DNA of 15,300 nt from Pleionea sp041591085 (lineage in GTDB: Bacteria > Pseudomonadota > Gammaproteobacteria > Enterobacterales > Kangiellaceae). Below, one piece after another: positions 1 to 7,301 of this stretch. Within the stretch, counting starts at the first letter, position 1. Every line of letters starts with the position of its first letter. The stretch is taken from assembly GCA_041591085.1 (NCBI GenBank), contig JBFHSP010000055.1:1-15300 (forward strand), given 5' to 3'. Made by a program: the position numbers and the translations under genes. The notes below the pieces were generated by a model. It saw only the letters and a list, made by a program, of their open reading frames with translations. It had not been told where the DNA came from and ran no database searches.

Positions 1-1
1 A

Positions 2-952
2 TCTCGCGGCGATAAACTGTTATTTGAAGATTTCACTACGACCATTTTGAAAGGCGACAAAATAGGAATTTTAGGCCCTAATGGTTGCGGAAAAAGCTCT
101 CTGATTAAACTGATACTTGGTGAAATTAAAGCGGATATTGGAACGGTAGAGCTTGGTACTCAGTTAGAAGTGGCTTATTTTGATCAACTTCGTAGTGCGA
201 TTAATCCTAACTTGACCATAATTGATAATATTGGTGAAGGTCGAGATTTTCTCGAAGTGAATGGCGAGAAAAAGCATGTTATTTCCTATTTATCCGATTA
301 TGGTTTTGGCCCTGAGCGCATGCGCACTCCAGCTAGTTCATTATCTGGCGGCGAAGTAAGCCGGTTAGTATTGGCCAAGCTATTCACTAAATCAGCCAAT
401 TTATTGATTCTGGATGAACCGACCAATGATCTCGATGTTGAGACTTTAGAATTGCTCGAAAGCCAAGTGTTGGATTACGCGGGTACGGTGATTGTGATAA
501 GCCATGACAGGCGATTTCTTGACAATGTGGCTACTTCGTTATGGGTGTTTGAAAAGCAGGAGCAGGCTGCAAGTTCTAGATTAATTGAAATTGAAGGCGG
601 TTTTTCTGATTACCAACGCTATCGAGCAGGGCAAAAAGAGCTGCAGGCCGAAAGTCAGATTAAAGCTACTGTGGTAGAGACAAAACCAGTCATTGATGAA
701 AAACCGAAAGAAACGGCTAAATCGGTCAAGTTGTCGTATAAGTTACAGAGAGAACTCGACTTACTGCCCGAAGAGCTTGAAAAACTTGAGCAGGGTATTG
801 AAACACTGGAACAAAAATTTGCTGATCCGGCCTTTGGGCAATCTTCGCAAGACGAAATGACCAATGCCTATTCGCAAATGGCCGCATTGCAGGAAGAGTT
901 AGAAACTAAATTAAACCGATGGGAAGAGTTAGAGTCGATGAAAAACGGCTAA
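2..952 (+). CDS. uup: ABC-F ATPase Uup, 3' part (5' end outside window)
   Basis: This is the C-terminal half of an ABC-F family protein of the Uup type: a soluble twin-ATPase protein without membrane domains, linked in E. coli to ribosome function and to precise excision of transposons. The reading frame is open to the window edge. An internal TTG at 47 is not the start, because conserved sequence precedes it. The second nucleotide-binding domain is complete: Walker A GPNGCGKSS, signature LSGGE, Walker B LLILDEPTNDLD and H-loop SHDRRF. A charged coiled-coil tail follows, beginning near SYKLQREL and ending RWEELESMKNG, which is characteristic of Uup and is the DNA-binding domain in that family. 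The first ATPase domain lies upstream of the window. No clear terminator follows before phhA. Confidence 0.93.
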   Translation, partial: SRGDKLLFEDFTTTILKGDKIGILGPNGCGKSSLIKLILGEIKADIGTVELGTQLEVAYFDQLRSAINPNLTIIDNIGEGRDFLEVNGEKKHVISYLSDYGFGPERMRTPASSLSGGEVSRLVLAKLFTKSANLLILDEPTNDLDVETLELLESQVLDYAGTVIVISHDRRFLDNVATSLWVFEKQEQAASSRLIEIEGGFSDYQRYRAGQKELQAESQIKATVVETKPVIDEKPKETAKSVKLSYKLQRELDLLPEELEKLEQGIETLEQKFADPAFGQSSQDEMTNAYSQMAALQEELETKLNRWEELESMKNG

Positions 953-1139
953 ACTTGATTGGGATAATGGCTAACAAGTGAGATTATTAATCTAAGTCAT
1001 CGGATCAGTAGCTTCGAAACTTAACCATGTCGCACCCAACAACACTAAAGGTTGTCATAACCTACCAATCGGCGAGATAATAGGGCATCTTTTCGATCAT
1101 GGCTTGTAATGGTCGTATTAAATTAAGAGGTTTGCTCCC

Positions 1140-1937
1140 ATGAGTAAAGGAACAAAATATACCGCTCGCGTTGCCGATGAAAACGGCATCATTCATTACA
1201 CCGATGAAGAGCATCAAATTTGGAATGAGCTGTACACGCGCCAAACCAAATTGATTGAAGGCAAGGTGTGTGATGAATATATGGCAGGAGTTGATACGCT
1301 TAAATTAACTTCCGATCGTATTCCGCAATTAGAAGATGTATCTAAAATTTTGCGCAAAGAAACCGGTTGGGAAGTGGCTTGGGTACCAGCGCTTATTTCA
1401 TTTGAAAAATTCTTCAATTTATTAGCGAATAAAAAATTTCCATGTGCAACTTTTATTCGTACTCGTGAAGAAATGAATTATTTGCAAGAGCCCGATGTGT
1501 TCCATGAACTTTTTGGGCATTGTGCGCTTTTAACCAACAAATATTTTGCAGAATTTACCCATGTTTACGGACAGCTAGGTGCTAATGCGCCTAAAGAATT
1601 ACACGTATGGCTGGCTCGGCTGTATTGGTTTACCGTAGAGTTTGGCTTGATGAATACTTCACAAGGTACGCGTATTTACGGTGGCGGAATACTGTCATCC
1701 ATTGGTGAATCGCAATATGCATTAGGACCAGAGCCAGAGCATCGCCCATTCGATATTATGACAGTACTAAGAACGCCTTATCGAATAGATATAATGCAAC
1801 CCATTTATTACGTGATAGAAGAAATGAAGCAACTGTATGAAATTGCGCATATGGATATTATGAGCCACGTTAAAGAGGCTCGAGCTTTGGGTTTGTTTGC
1901 ACCAACCTATCCGCCAAAAGAAGCCAAGGCAGGTTAA
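1140..1937 (+). CDS. phhA: Phenylalanine 4-hydroxylase
   Basis: This is a tetrahydropterin-dependent aromatic amino acid hydroxylase that converts phenylalanine to tyrosine with O2 in the cytoplasm. At 265 aa it has the size of the single-domain bacterial enzymes and lacks the regulatory domain of animal forms. The iron site is visible: FHELFGHCAL gives His122 and His127, and FTVEFGL gives Glu167. The PCATFIRTREEMNYLQEPD block and the GGGILSSIGE segment are also typical. The ATG at 1140 has an AAGAGG site at 1125-1130. The gene stands alone between uup and a terminator. The pterin recycling gene phhB is not adjacent. The downstream enzymes HppD and HmgA are encoded about 10 kb away in the same window, which supports a catabolic role. 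No convincing TyrR-like or sigma-54 site was seen upstream. Confidence 0.95.
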   Translation: MSKGTKYTARVADENGIIHYTDEEHQIWNELYTRQTKLIEGKVCDEYMAGVDTLKLTSDRIPQLEDVSKILRKETGWEVAWVPALISFEKFFNLLANKKFPCATFIRTREEMNYLQEPDVFHELFGHCALLTNKYFAEFTHVYGQLGANAPKELHVWLARLYWFTVEFGLMNTSQGTRIYGGGILSSIGESQYALGPEPEHRPFDIMTVLRTPYRIDIMQPIYYVIEEMKQLYEIAHMDIMSHVKEARALGLFAPTYPPKEAKAG

Positions 1938-1950
1938 TATTAGACGTTTT

Positions 1951-1980
1951 AAAGCCGCTTGTTAGCGGCTTTATTTTTGT
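1951..1980 (+). terminator. Rho-independent terminator of phhA
   Basis: An 8-bp perfect stem, AAAGCCGC (1951-1958) with GCGGCTTT (1965-1972), encloses a 6-nt loop and is followed by ATTTTTGTTTT. It begins 13 nt after the phhA stop codon. Confidence 0.9.
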
Positions 1981-2013
1981 TTTGTATTTAATGATTAAAA
2001 AAGGAATAAAGCT

Positions 2014-2343
2014 GTGAAAAATTTTTATCTGCTAACAATGTTTCTGTTATCTACTCCTTCACTTGTTAATGCATCTAGTTTAAATGAGCAGTGGAAAGGG
2101 GAGTTTGTTAAACAAGTTGAAGAGTCGGGTGAAACAAAGAATTTAGAGTATTATAAAAGCTCAGATAGTGACTATTTGTTCAGTTTTGGGGAAGCAATTT
2201 GTAAAGGCCTCAAAGATGGCAAGACTAAAACTGAGATCCTTTCAAAAGGATATTACCCAATATTTGGAGTTTTGGCCTCGGATGCTATGTACGATGCTTC
2301 TGTTAAAGTAATTTGCTCTGAATTCGAAGCAAATGGATTTTAA
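2014..2343 (+). CDS. Small exported protein of unknown function
   Basis: This is a 109-aa protein I do not recognise with certainty. It starts with GTG at 2014 behind an AAGGA site. An N-terminal signal peptide (hydrophobic LLTMFLLSTPSLVNA, probable cleavage near residue 21) predicts export to the periplasm. The mature part has two cysteines (in EAICKGL and VKVICSEF) that could form a disulfide. The pattern of Cys, then a Gly-rich helix, then a second helix ending in Cys vaguely resembles the DUF732 fold, but this is only an impression. It is the first of three small rightward genes and the next one starts 2 nt after its stop, so co-transcription is likely. Base composition is more AT-rich than in phhA, which fits accessory DNA. 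Confidence 0.7.
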   Translation: MKNFYLLTMFLLSTPSLVNASSLNEQWKGEFVKQVEESGETKNLEYYKSSDSDYLFSFGEAICKGLKDGKTKTEILSKGYYPIFGVLASDAMYDASVKVICSEFEANGF

Positions 2344-2345
2344 GC

Positions 2346-2561
2346 ATGCAAATTTTTAGCTTTTGGTTGATGTTATTTATAGTCCTTTTTCTGTTTTGGG
2401 TTTTACCTATAAGGCTGATAATGAAAAACACAGAAACTTCTCATAAAGAAAAAGTTTTGTGGATTTTTGCTGCAATATTTATTTCCTGGCTTGCATTTAT
2501 TTTGTTCACTTTTATGGCGCCGGTATTTCCGAACGATGATGAAGGGCAGCGACTTTATTAA
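2346..2561 (+). CDS. Small two-helix inner membrane protein
   Basis: This is a 71-aa protein with two membrane segments, about residues 4-25 (FSFWLMLFIVLFLFWVL region) and 38-60 (LWIFAAIFISWLAFILFTF region), joined by a short charged loop. It belongs to no family I can name. The ATG lies 2 nt after the stop of the exported protein gene at 2014-2343. Its own Shine-Dalgarno site is weak (only GGA about 11 nt upstream), so translation is probably coupled to that gene. The short acidic end (NDDEGQ) would face one side of the membrane. Confidence 0.6.
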   Translation: MQIFSFWLMLFIVLFLFWVLPIRLIMKNTETSHKEKVLWIFAAIFISWLAFILFTFMAPVFPNDDEGQRLY

Positions 2562-2596
2562 TACTTTTTAACTTGCATATGGTTTCTGGCTGCTAA

Positions 2597-2911
2597 ATGA
2601 AATATTTGTTTTCAATGACTTTTTCAGGAGTAATTGTCGTATTACTATTTCATTTTATGACGCTTTTTATTTACAAAAACGATAGTCCTAATGTATTTGA
2701 TGCGACCGAGACTCATTACTCAATCGAAAACCTTAACGAAGCAGTTAGCGTTTCGGTTCCTGAAATTAAAAACTTTAACTGTCAGTGTACCGTCGATAAG
2801 AAGCTAGAAAAGAAATTTGGAAGAATATGGTTGTATGGGTGTGACAAAAATGAGTTTGAAAGTTATCAAATGAATCCTCATAAAATGTGTCCTGGAACTA
2901 TTATCTTTTAA
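2597..2911 (+). CDS. Small membrane-anchored protein with cysteine-rich C-terminal part
   Basis: This 104-aa unrecognised protein has one N-terminal membrane segment (about residues 4-27), which could be an uncleaved anchor. A soluble part of about 75 residues follows and carries four cysteines (FNCQCTV, YGCDK, KMCPG). If the soluble part is periplasmic these could form two disulfides. The upstream ribosome site is poor. It follows the two-helix membrane protein gene by 35 nt. Its last 11 bases overlap the end of the convergent 75-aa gene, a tail-to-tail overlap with no terminator visible between them. Confidence 0.55.
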   Translation: MKYLFSMTFSGVIVVLLFHFMTLFIYKNDSPNVFDATETHYSIENLNEAVSVSVPEIKNFNCQCTVDKKLEKKFGRIWLYGCDKNEFESYQMNPHKMCPGTIIF

Positions 2912-3128
2912 GTTCTAATGTTTCAAACACTCGACAATTAGCCACTTCTTGCTTGCAGGTCAGCAGCAATAATTCGCGAAACAACCGTTTTATTTCATGT
3001 TTATCTGCGTCGCTTGAGGCGTTACCATCGTTGTAACTCCACGACATACAAGTTAATTTGGAATCGGCGTCTTCAACCCGTAATCGAGGTTTTCCATTTT
3101 CTAACCAAGCATATATATGAAAACTCAT
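2901..3128 (-). CDS. Small cytoplasmic protein of unknown function, possibly Fur-controlled
   Basis: This is a 75-aa protein. It has no signal peptide or membrane segment. The N-terminal part, FHIYAWLENGKPRLRVEDADS, and the later MSWSY look like a compact beta-sheet domain of the kind found in short uncharacterised gammaproteobacterial proteins. The C-terminal part is helical. Translation is well supported: GAGGG lies about 8 nt before the ATG at 3128. A strong Fur-box-like palindrome lies about 42 nt upstream of the start codon, where a promoter would be. I infer iron-dependent expression, but the function is unknown. The 3' end overlaps the convergent membrane-protein gene by 11 bases. Confidence 0.65.
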   Translation of the reverse strand: MSFHIYAWLENGKPRLRVEDADSKLTCMSWSYNDGNASSDADKHEIKRLFRELLLLTCKQEVANCRVFETLELKR

Positions 3129-3169
3129 TTAACTTTTCCCTCACACTAAAAATAGCTGTTAATTGCAAA

Positions 3170-3184
3170 TAATAATCATTCTCA
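3170..3184. promoter_or_regulatory. Putative Fur box
   Basis: The sequence TAATAATCATTCTCA matches the 7-1-7 Fur consensus TGATAATnATTATCA at 12 of 14 defined positions. It also matches the classical 19-bp Fur box at 15 of 19 when read from 3165 to 3183. It lies 42 nt upstream of the ATG of the leftward 75-aa gene, a normal operator position. No rightward gene begins nearby. Confidence 0.55.
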
Positions 3185-3189
3185 TTTAA

Positions 3190-3587
3190 AAGTCAAATTA
3201 ATTCTCCCGAGTTCAGGTTAAATTATTCATGCATTTGGGTTATTTATAACAGGCTTACATTGTTTACCTTGAACTTAGGATCGGCTAAGGACAGGTTAAG
3301 TTTACCTAGCACGATCACAAAGACACCGATGAAGTGTTTTAATGATTGAAGGTAAGATGGCATAAGGTTAAGGGGTAAAGCGCTATTGTTATAGCAAGGT
3401 GAACGGTTAGTTGCGCCCAAAGGCGTTGAGCATAAGCCTTTTAGTCAAGAGGAATGTCAGGCAAGACTCTATGTGAACCTAAAGGTATCGTAAATACAGA
3501 GGTGTTGGAAGTGCATTGAATGCACCAAATGACCTGTAAAACTGATTCAAGTTTCATTAAATAATGGAGCTTGAATGTGAGCTTTGT
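3190..3587. other. Gene-free, hairpin-rich stretch (candidate structured RNA or group II intron remnant)
   Basis: No believable ORF is present. On the + strand a series of hairpins can be read. CGATCA (3312-3317) pairs with TGATTG (3343-3348) around a nested ACAC/GTGT stem (3323-3326 with 3334-3337). GCTAT-TGTT-ATAGC spans 3382-3395. AAAGGC (3419-3424) pairs with GCCTTT (3436-3441). AGGT/ACCT (3500-3503 with 3532-3535) encloses GTGCA/TGCAC (3511-3515 with 3521-3525). A long stem lies at 3545-3576. The purine-rich single-stranded style around 3471-3503 (GTGAACCTAAAGGTATCG) recalls domain I of bacterial group II introns. No domain V hairpin and no reverse transcriptase follow, so it would be a truncated remnant if it is one. 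A non-coding RNA or a dispersed repeat is equally possible. Confidence 0.3.
3545..3576 (-). terminator. Strong hairpin after the glycosyltransferase gene
   Basis: ATTCAAGTTTCATT (3545-3558) and AATGGAGCTTGAAT (3563-3576) form a 14-bp stem, with two G-U pairs on the RNA of one strand, around a 4-nt loop. It lies 11 nt past the stop of the leftward glycosyltransferase gene. On that strand it is followed by CAGTTTTAC, so the U-tract is weak. It could end that transcript, protect its 3' end, or be part of the structured stretch described at 3190-3587. Confidence 0.4.
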
Positions 3588-5024
3588 TTACGCTGCCACC
3601 GGAATATTTTCAGAAGATTCGTCTTCAGATGTTTTAAGTTCTTCTTCCGTCGGTTGAGCAATAGCTCGAGTTAGCCAACCAGAGTTACTCGCCGTAAACA
3701 TGCCCCAAATTGGGATCCAAGCTAAACAGAAAAGCCAAAAGTAAGAAAACGGAACTGCCCAGCGAACACCAAACAAACTTTGATAACGTAAATAATAAAC
3801 GGTACTCGGAATGATCGCGGCAGTGACACATCCAAAAATGATTGCTATTGAAACCAAATAGTAATCACGTAATAGAGCGACTAAAAGCACACATTTTAAC
3901 GCTTCAAAAATAGTCATTCGAATGATTTGCATTACGCTAAACAGGCGTACCCAATTAGCGCCTTCACCAGCTGTTCGAAATGATTTAAAAACATAGGTGA
4001 GCATGACTAAATTTTCACGCACATTACTTCGCGCCCAGCGGGTGAGCATTCTTCTTAGACCGCCAAATTGAACGGGCACCTTAGTAAATACGGTAGCGGT
4101 TCTTTGATAAACCACTCTATGACCTGAGGCTAGAACTAAATTGGTTAAGGCTCGGTCTTCGCCAATGGTGGCAGGCTTTCCCATAAAGTGTTGCTCAGAC
4201 CATTCTTGAATAAGGGGTTTCAAAACAGTGGTTTTATAAGCTGAAAGAGCTCCAGGTGTACAAAAAACACCGCCATATACGCTTTGTCCTGCACGAATAA
4301 AGTCAAAAGCACTGGTAAATGAAACTTCTAGCATTTTCGGGATTATGCCTTCGCTCTTGTTTAATACGCGTACATTGCCCGCAACACAGCCTATTCGCTC
4401 ATCTTGAACGAAAGGACTCACCATTTCAGCTAAAGTATTTGGCAGAACCTCTGAATCCGAGTCGAGCGTAACAATCACTTCGCCATGAGCTTTGGCAAAA
4501 CCAGCCATTAAGGCCGCGCGTTTACCTTGATTATAAGGCTGCTTAATTAGGGTTAATCGATTTTCAAACTCAGCTTCGGCCGATTTCATCCAGCGCCAAG
4601 TATCATCCTGAGAGCCATCATCAATACAAATAAGTTGCAGTTGCTCTACCGGGTAATCGCTCGCTAAAACACTTTTGATGGTTTCAAAAATTTGCTTACC
4701 TTCGTTGAACGCAGGAACCACAACCGTGAGCTTTGGAAGTTTGGAGCTTTCAGGACGTGCAAAAGGCTTGTATCGAATGGCGAAACTCACTTGCCAAATA
4801 AGCAGTGACATGGCAATGACCAAAAATCCTAAAGTAAGCGGATCTTTTTGCAACCACCGAAGTAACAGCGACGTATCTTCTGGTAACAACGGAATGGTGA
4901 GCTGTCTGTAGGCTAAAAACAGTACCGTCATTACAAACAATATTAGCAAAGGGATGTAGAACTTATCAGCACCATGGCAAATTCGATATTCTTCGCTTTT
5001 GTTTTGAAATTGAGAGTTCGACAT
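3588..5024 (-). CDS. Membrane processive glycosyltransferase, family GT2
   Basis: This 478-aa inner membrane glycosyltransferase of the NodC/hyaluronan/chitin/cellulose synthase type probably builds and exports a polysaccharide from UDP-sugars. Two N-terminal membrane helices (about 21-40 and 63-84) precede a cytoplasmic GT-A domain (about 98-345). Visible motifs are VVVPAFNEG, CIDDGSQDD (nucleotide binding), TLDSDSEV (DxD, metal), GGVFCTPGALSAY (acceptor region), GED288-290 (catalytic) and LTRWARS near 330. Several C-terminal helices (about 365-445) and an acidic tail follow. In the QxxRW motif the Gln position appears to be Met (MLTRW), which is unusual. The ATG at 5024 is preferred. A longer frame could begin with a TTG at 5165, but those 47 residues look untranslated and have no ribosome site. 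The gene stands alone with no polysaccharide export partners beside it, so the product is unknown. Confidence 0.88.
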   Translation of the reverse strand: MSNSQFQNKSEEYRICHGADKFYIPLLILFVMTVLFLAYRQLTIPLLPEDTSLLLRWLQKDPLTLGFLVIAMSLLIWQVSFAIRYKPFARPESSKLPKLTVVVPAFNEGKQIFETIKSVLASDYPVEQLQLICIDDGSQDDTWRWMKSAEAEFENRLTLIKQPYNQGKRAALMAGFAKAHGEVIVTLDSDSEVLPNTLAEMVSPFVQDERIGCVAGNVRVLNKSEGIIPKMLEVSFTSAFDFIRAGQSVYGGVFCTPGALSAYKTTVLKPLIQEWSEQHFMGKPATIGEDRALTNLVLASGHRVVYQRTATVFTKVPVQFGGLRRMLTRWARSNVRENLVMLTYVFKSFRTAGEGANWVRLFSVMQIIRMTIFEALKCVLLVALLRDYYLVSIAIIFGCVTAAIIPSTVYYLRYQSLFGVRWAVPFSYFWLFCLAWIPIWGMFTASNSGWLTRAIAQPTEEELKTSEDESSENIPVAA

Positions 5025-5340
5025 AAATATTTCCAAGGCCCAGTTAATAAAGCTGAGGTCAATTAACGTTAAAACTAGGGGCTTTGACTTGGTGAGAGAG
5101 GCCTTAATAGTAATTGCAATTGTACTTTTTGCGCGAATTGTATGGATAGCACAAGGAATAATCAATATGTTTGTCAGACTATTTTTTTAGGATGTGACTG
5201 GATCCCAAAATTTCTGCTGAAAATGACCTGTTTTGCAAGCAAGTTACCAAAACAGAAGCCACATTTGCGCTTTTTTATGAACAGATCAAGTGAACCTAAT
5301 GCGAATGGTTATCAATTTACTTGTTCAATCGATTTTGAGG
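5025..5340. other. Intergenic stretch between yehS and the glycosyltransferase gene
   Basis: 316 bases without a convincing gene, although short frames are open on both strands. It should hold the promoter of the leftward glycosyltransferase gene, but no clear -35/-10 pair was found. A perfect 8-bp inverted repeat, CTGTTTTG (5228-5235) and CAAAACAG (5248-5255) with a 12-nt loop, could be an RNA hairpin downstream of yehS or a protein site. It lacks a following T-run. Confidence 0.4.
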
Positions 5341-6027
5341 CTAAGATTTGTTGCGAGATAAAGTGATTCTTTTCGGTTTTTTATCCAATTTCTCTTGTTG
5401 GCTCGAATCATTATCTCTCTCTTTATTACCGGTCGGTTGCTTTAAATTTGGGTTTTTATAAACTTCCCGCTTCTTATTGGAGTAGGTTTTCTTTTGAGTA
5501 TTAGTATTTTTAAAAGCTGATTTTTTGCCGAGTGCTTGCTCCATGACTGTTTCGCTTTTGCTCGAAAAATCACCCCTATGTTGAATTTGTAATCCCTTTA
5601 AAAACATTCTAATAATTTGGTCATTACAATTTCGATAATGCTTGTGATCTGGCTTTCTAAAAAATGCACCCAACTCAGACTTGCTGATAGAAAAGCCAGC
5701 AAGCTTAAGCACTTTTATTACTCCATCGTCTCGAAGATCGAAAGCAACCCTTAGTTTTTTAAAAATAATATTATTAGTGAGTTTTTTTTCAGTTTCTGGC
5801 AATAAATCAGTTTGTTTGCCTCTTTTTTCACTAATTAGGCCATTTAGAAAAGAGGCTAATTGGTAGTCTGACATGGCTTGAAATTGTTCATCGTCTTCAC
5901 GTTTTAACCAAGCAATCACTTGTTCACGGTTAACTTTATAATCAGCAAGTTCAAAAATATTGATCATCTTTGGATCTTGATAATTAAGAATGAATCGCAC
6001 TCGTCTTAAAATATCGTTATTGTCCAT
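5341..6027 (-). CDS. yehS: DUF1456 family protein, YehS-like, with extended basic tail
   Basis: This is a cytoplasmic protein of the DUF1456/YehS family, whose biochemical role is not established. The family signature is clear at the N-terminus (NNDILRRVRFILNYQD, then WLKREDDEQF and SFLNGLISEKRGK). It is repeated in a second copy at about 88-155 (NNIIFKKLRVAFDLRDD, then FFRKPDHKHYRNC and MFLKGLQIQHRG), so two tandem domains are present. E. coli YehS is about 156 aa and this protein is 228 aa. The extra 70 or so residues form a low-complexity tail very rich in Lys, Arg, Asn, Gln and Ser, which would suit nucleic acid or ribosome contact. The start has a good AAGGAT site 6 nt upstream. A TATAAT (6093-6098, minus strand) may be its -10 box. 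Confidence 0.88.
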   Translation of the reverse strand: MDNNDILRRVRFILNYQDPKMINIFELADYKVNREQVIAWLKREDDEQFQAMSDYQLASFLNGLISEKRGKQTDLLPETEKKLTNNIIFKKLRVAFDLRDDGVIKVLKLAGFSISKSELGAFFRKPDHKHYRNCNDQIIRMFLKGLQIQHRGDFSSKSETVMEQALGKKSAFKNTNTQKKTYSNKKREVYKNPNLKQPTGNKERDNDSSQQEKLDKKPKRITLSRNKS

Positions 6028-6136
6028 TTTGTATCCTTAGATGCACAGTTGCTCGAAAAAAATAAAAAGTTTATGGCCTAGAACGGGTATGCATTATAAA
6101 CCAATGACCATTAATTAAATATGATTAAGTCAAAAG

Positions 6137-7294
6137 TTAATGGCTACTTGTCTTTGGGGCAGAATATTTAGGATTAGTGGTAAATTGATGATCGGTCAAT
6201 GACTGCATAAAAGCGATGAGATCGTGTTTGTCTTGCTCTGTCATCTCAAATCCTTTTATAAGCGGACTTTTTAATGGATTTAAACGGCCGTCGCCTTGAT
6301 TAACACCATTTTCAATGTATTGACCGCCTGCCGCGTAAAACTCGAGTACTTGTTCTAAGGTTGCCATACTGCCATCGTGCATATACGGAGCAGTCAGTTC
6401 AATATTTCTTAGGGTAGGGGCTCTGAATCGACCATGATCTCGTTTATCTAAGGTGATTTCGTATAAGCCATCATCTTCTTTTGGGTAATGACCTTGTTCC
6501 GACAAGTTATACATGCCGGTATTGTGAAAAGGTCTTCGATCGATGATTTGTTTTTCATGAAACGTCGACTGAGTAAAGTTAAATCCACCATGGCAATGAT
6601 GGCATTCAAACTTTTCAGAAAAGAATAATCCCATTCCACGAATGGCCGACTCGCTAAGTGCGTTGTCATCGTTTGCATAAGCATAGCGATCAAATGGAGA
6701 GTTTAAAGAAATTAAGCTTCTAACAAAGCTGGCTAAGGCTTTAACAATATGATCAAATGAAGGCTCTGGGCTATTAAAAGCATTAGCAAATAACTCGCGG
6801 TAGTGTGCTGTTGTAAACCTTTCTAACACTTGTTGTTCGTTGCCCGTTATGCCTAATTCAACGGGCTCTTCGCCAAACATTGGCAAGAGAATTTGCATTT
6901 CTAAGTCAGTCAGTCCATCGTGCGACCAAGTAAGCGTTTTGTTATAGGCAATGTTGACTAAAGCTAGAGCATTGCGTCGAACTTTATCTCCGGTTGAGCC
7001 AACCGAATGAACTTGCGCTTCAGCAAAAGCAAGCTTTTGATCGTGACAGGATGCGCATGATTGGGTTTGGTTGGCAGATAAGTTTTTGTCGTAAAACAAA
7101 TGACGTCCTAGCTCAACTTTTGCTTCAGTCATAGGATTGTTTTGCGGAATAGTCGGCTTTGGGAAGCCCTCAGGAAGAGGCCATTGATATTCTTTTGGCT
7201 GATCGTTACAGCTAACTAGTGCAAATGAAAAAGCGATGGTAAAAACAGACTTAATAAAACTTAGTGATCGACACTTTAATTTTGAGTACGTCAT
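6137..7294 (-). CDS. mbnH: MbnH-like (MauG-type) di-heme c-type cytochrome, lipoprotein
   Basis: This 385-aa envelope protein belongs to the di-heme cytochrome c peroxidase/MauG superfamily. In the MbnH group the enzyme uses a bis-Fe(IV)-type state to oxidise a tryptophan of its partner MbnP to kynurenine. A signal peptide ends in the lipobox LVSC (Cys29), so it is probably membrane-anchored. Heme sites are SCASCH (Cys80, Cys83, His84) and ECHHCH (Cys231, Cys234, His235). Trp123 in TLTWSHDG sits where the inter-heme Trp lies in this superfamily. In ATLEQVLEFY, Tyr320 falls where classical peroxidases have the Met ligand of the second heme, a MauG/MbnH trait. It is the second gene of a leftward pair. 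Its ATG is 7 nt after the mbnP stop, whose AGTAAGTGA region supplies the likely ribosome site, so translation is probably coupled. Confidence 0.85.
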   Translation of the reverse strand: MTYSKLKCRSLSFIKSVFTIAFSFALVSCNDQPKEYQWPLPEGFPKPTIPQNNPMTEAKVELGRHLFYDKNLSANQTQSCASCHDQKLAFAEAQVHSVGSTGDKVRRNALALVNIAYNKTLTWSHDGLTDLEMQILLPMFGEEPVELGITGNEQQVLERFTTAHYRELFANAFNSPEPSFDHIVKALASFVRSLISLNSPFDRYAYANDDNALSESAIRGMGLFFSEKFECHHCHGGFNFTQSTFHEKQIIDRRPFHNTGMYNLSEQGHYPKEDDGLYEITLDKRDHGRFRAPTLRNIELTAPYMHDGSMATLEQVLEFYAAGGQYIENGVNQGDGRLNPLKSPLIKGFEMTEQDKHDLIAFMQSLTDHQFTTNPKYSAPKTSSH

Positions 7295-7301
7295 TATTGG
7301 A

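Noticed and set aside
1090..1139. Sigma-54 or TyrR-type control site upstream of phhA, as in pseudomonads
   Set aside because: No GG-N10-GC pair with good flanks and no TGTAAA-N6-TTTACA dyad was found.
5025..5165. N-terminal extension of the glycosyltransferase from a TTG at 5165 (47 extra residues)
   Set aside because: No ribosome site precedes the TTG and the extra residues look like random translation. The ATG at 5024 gives a protein of normal family layout.
5142..5366. A 74-residue + strand frame in the yehS-glycosyltransferase gap
   Set aside because: No ribosome site, odd composition, and it runs into the 3' end of yehS on the other strand.
6028..6136. Terminator after mbnH
   Set aside because: Only a 6-bp stem with a long loop precedes the T-rich run, too weak to claim.
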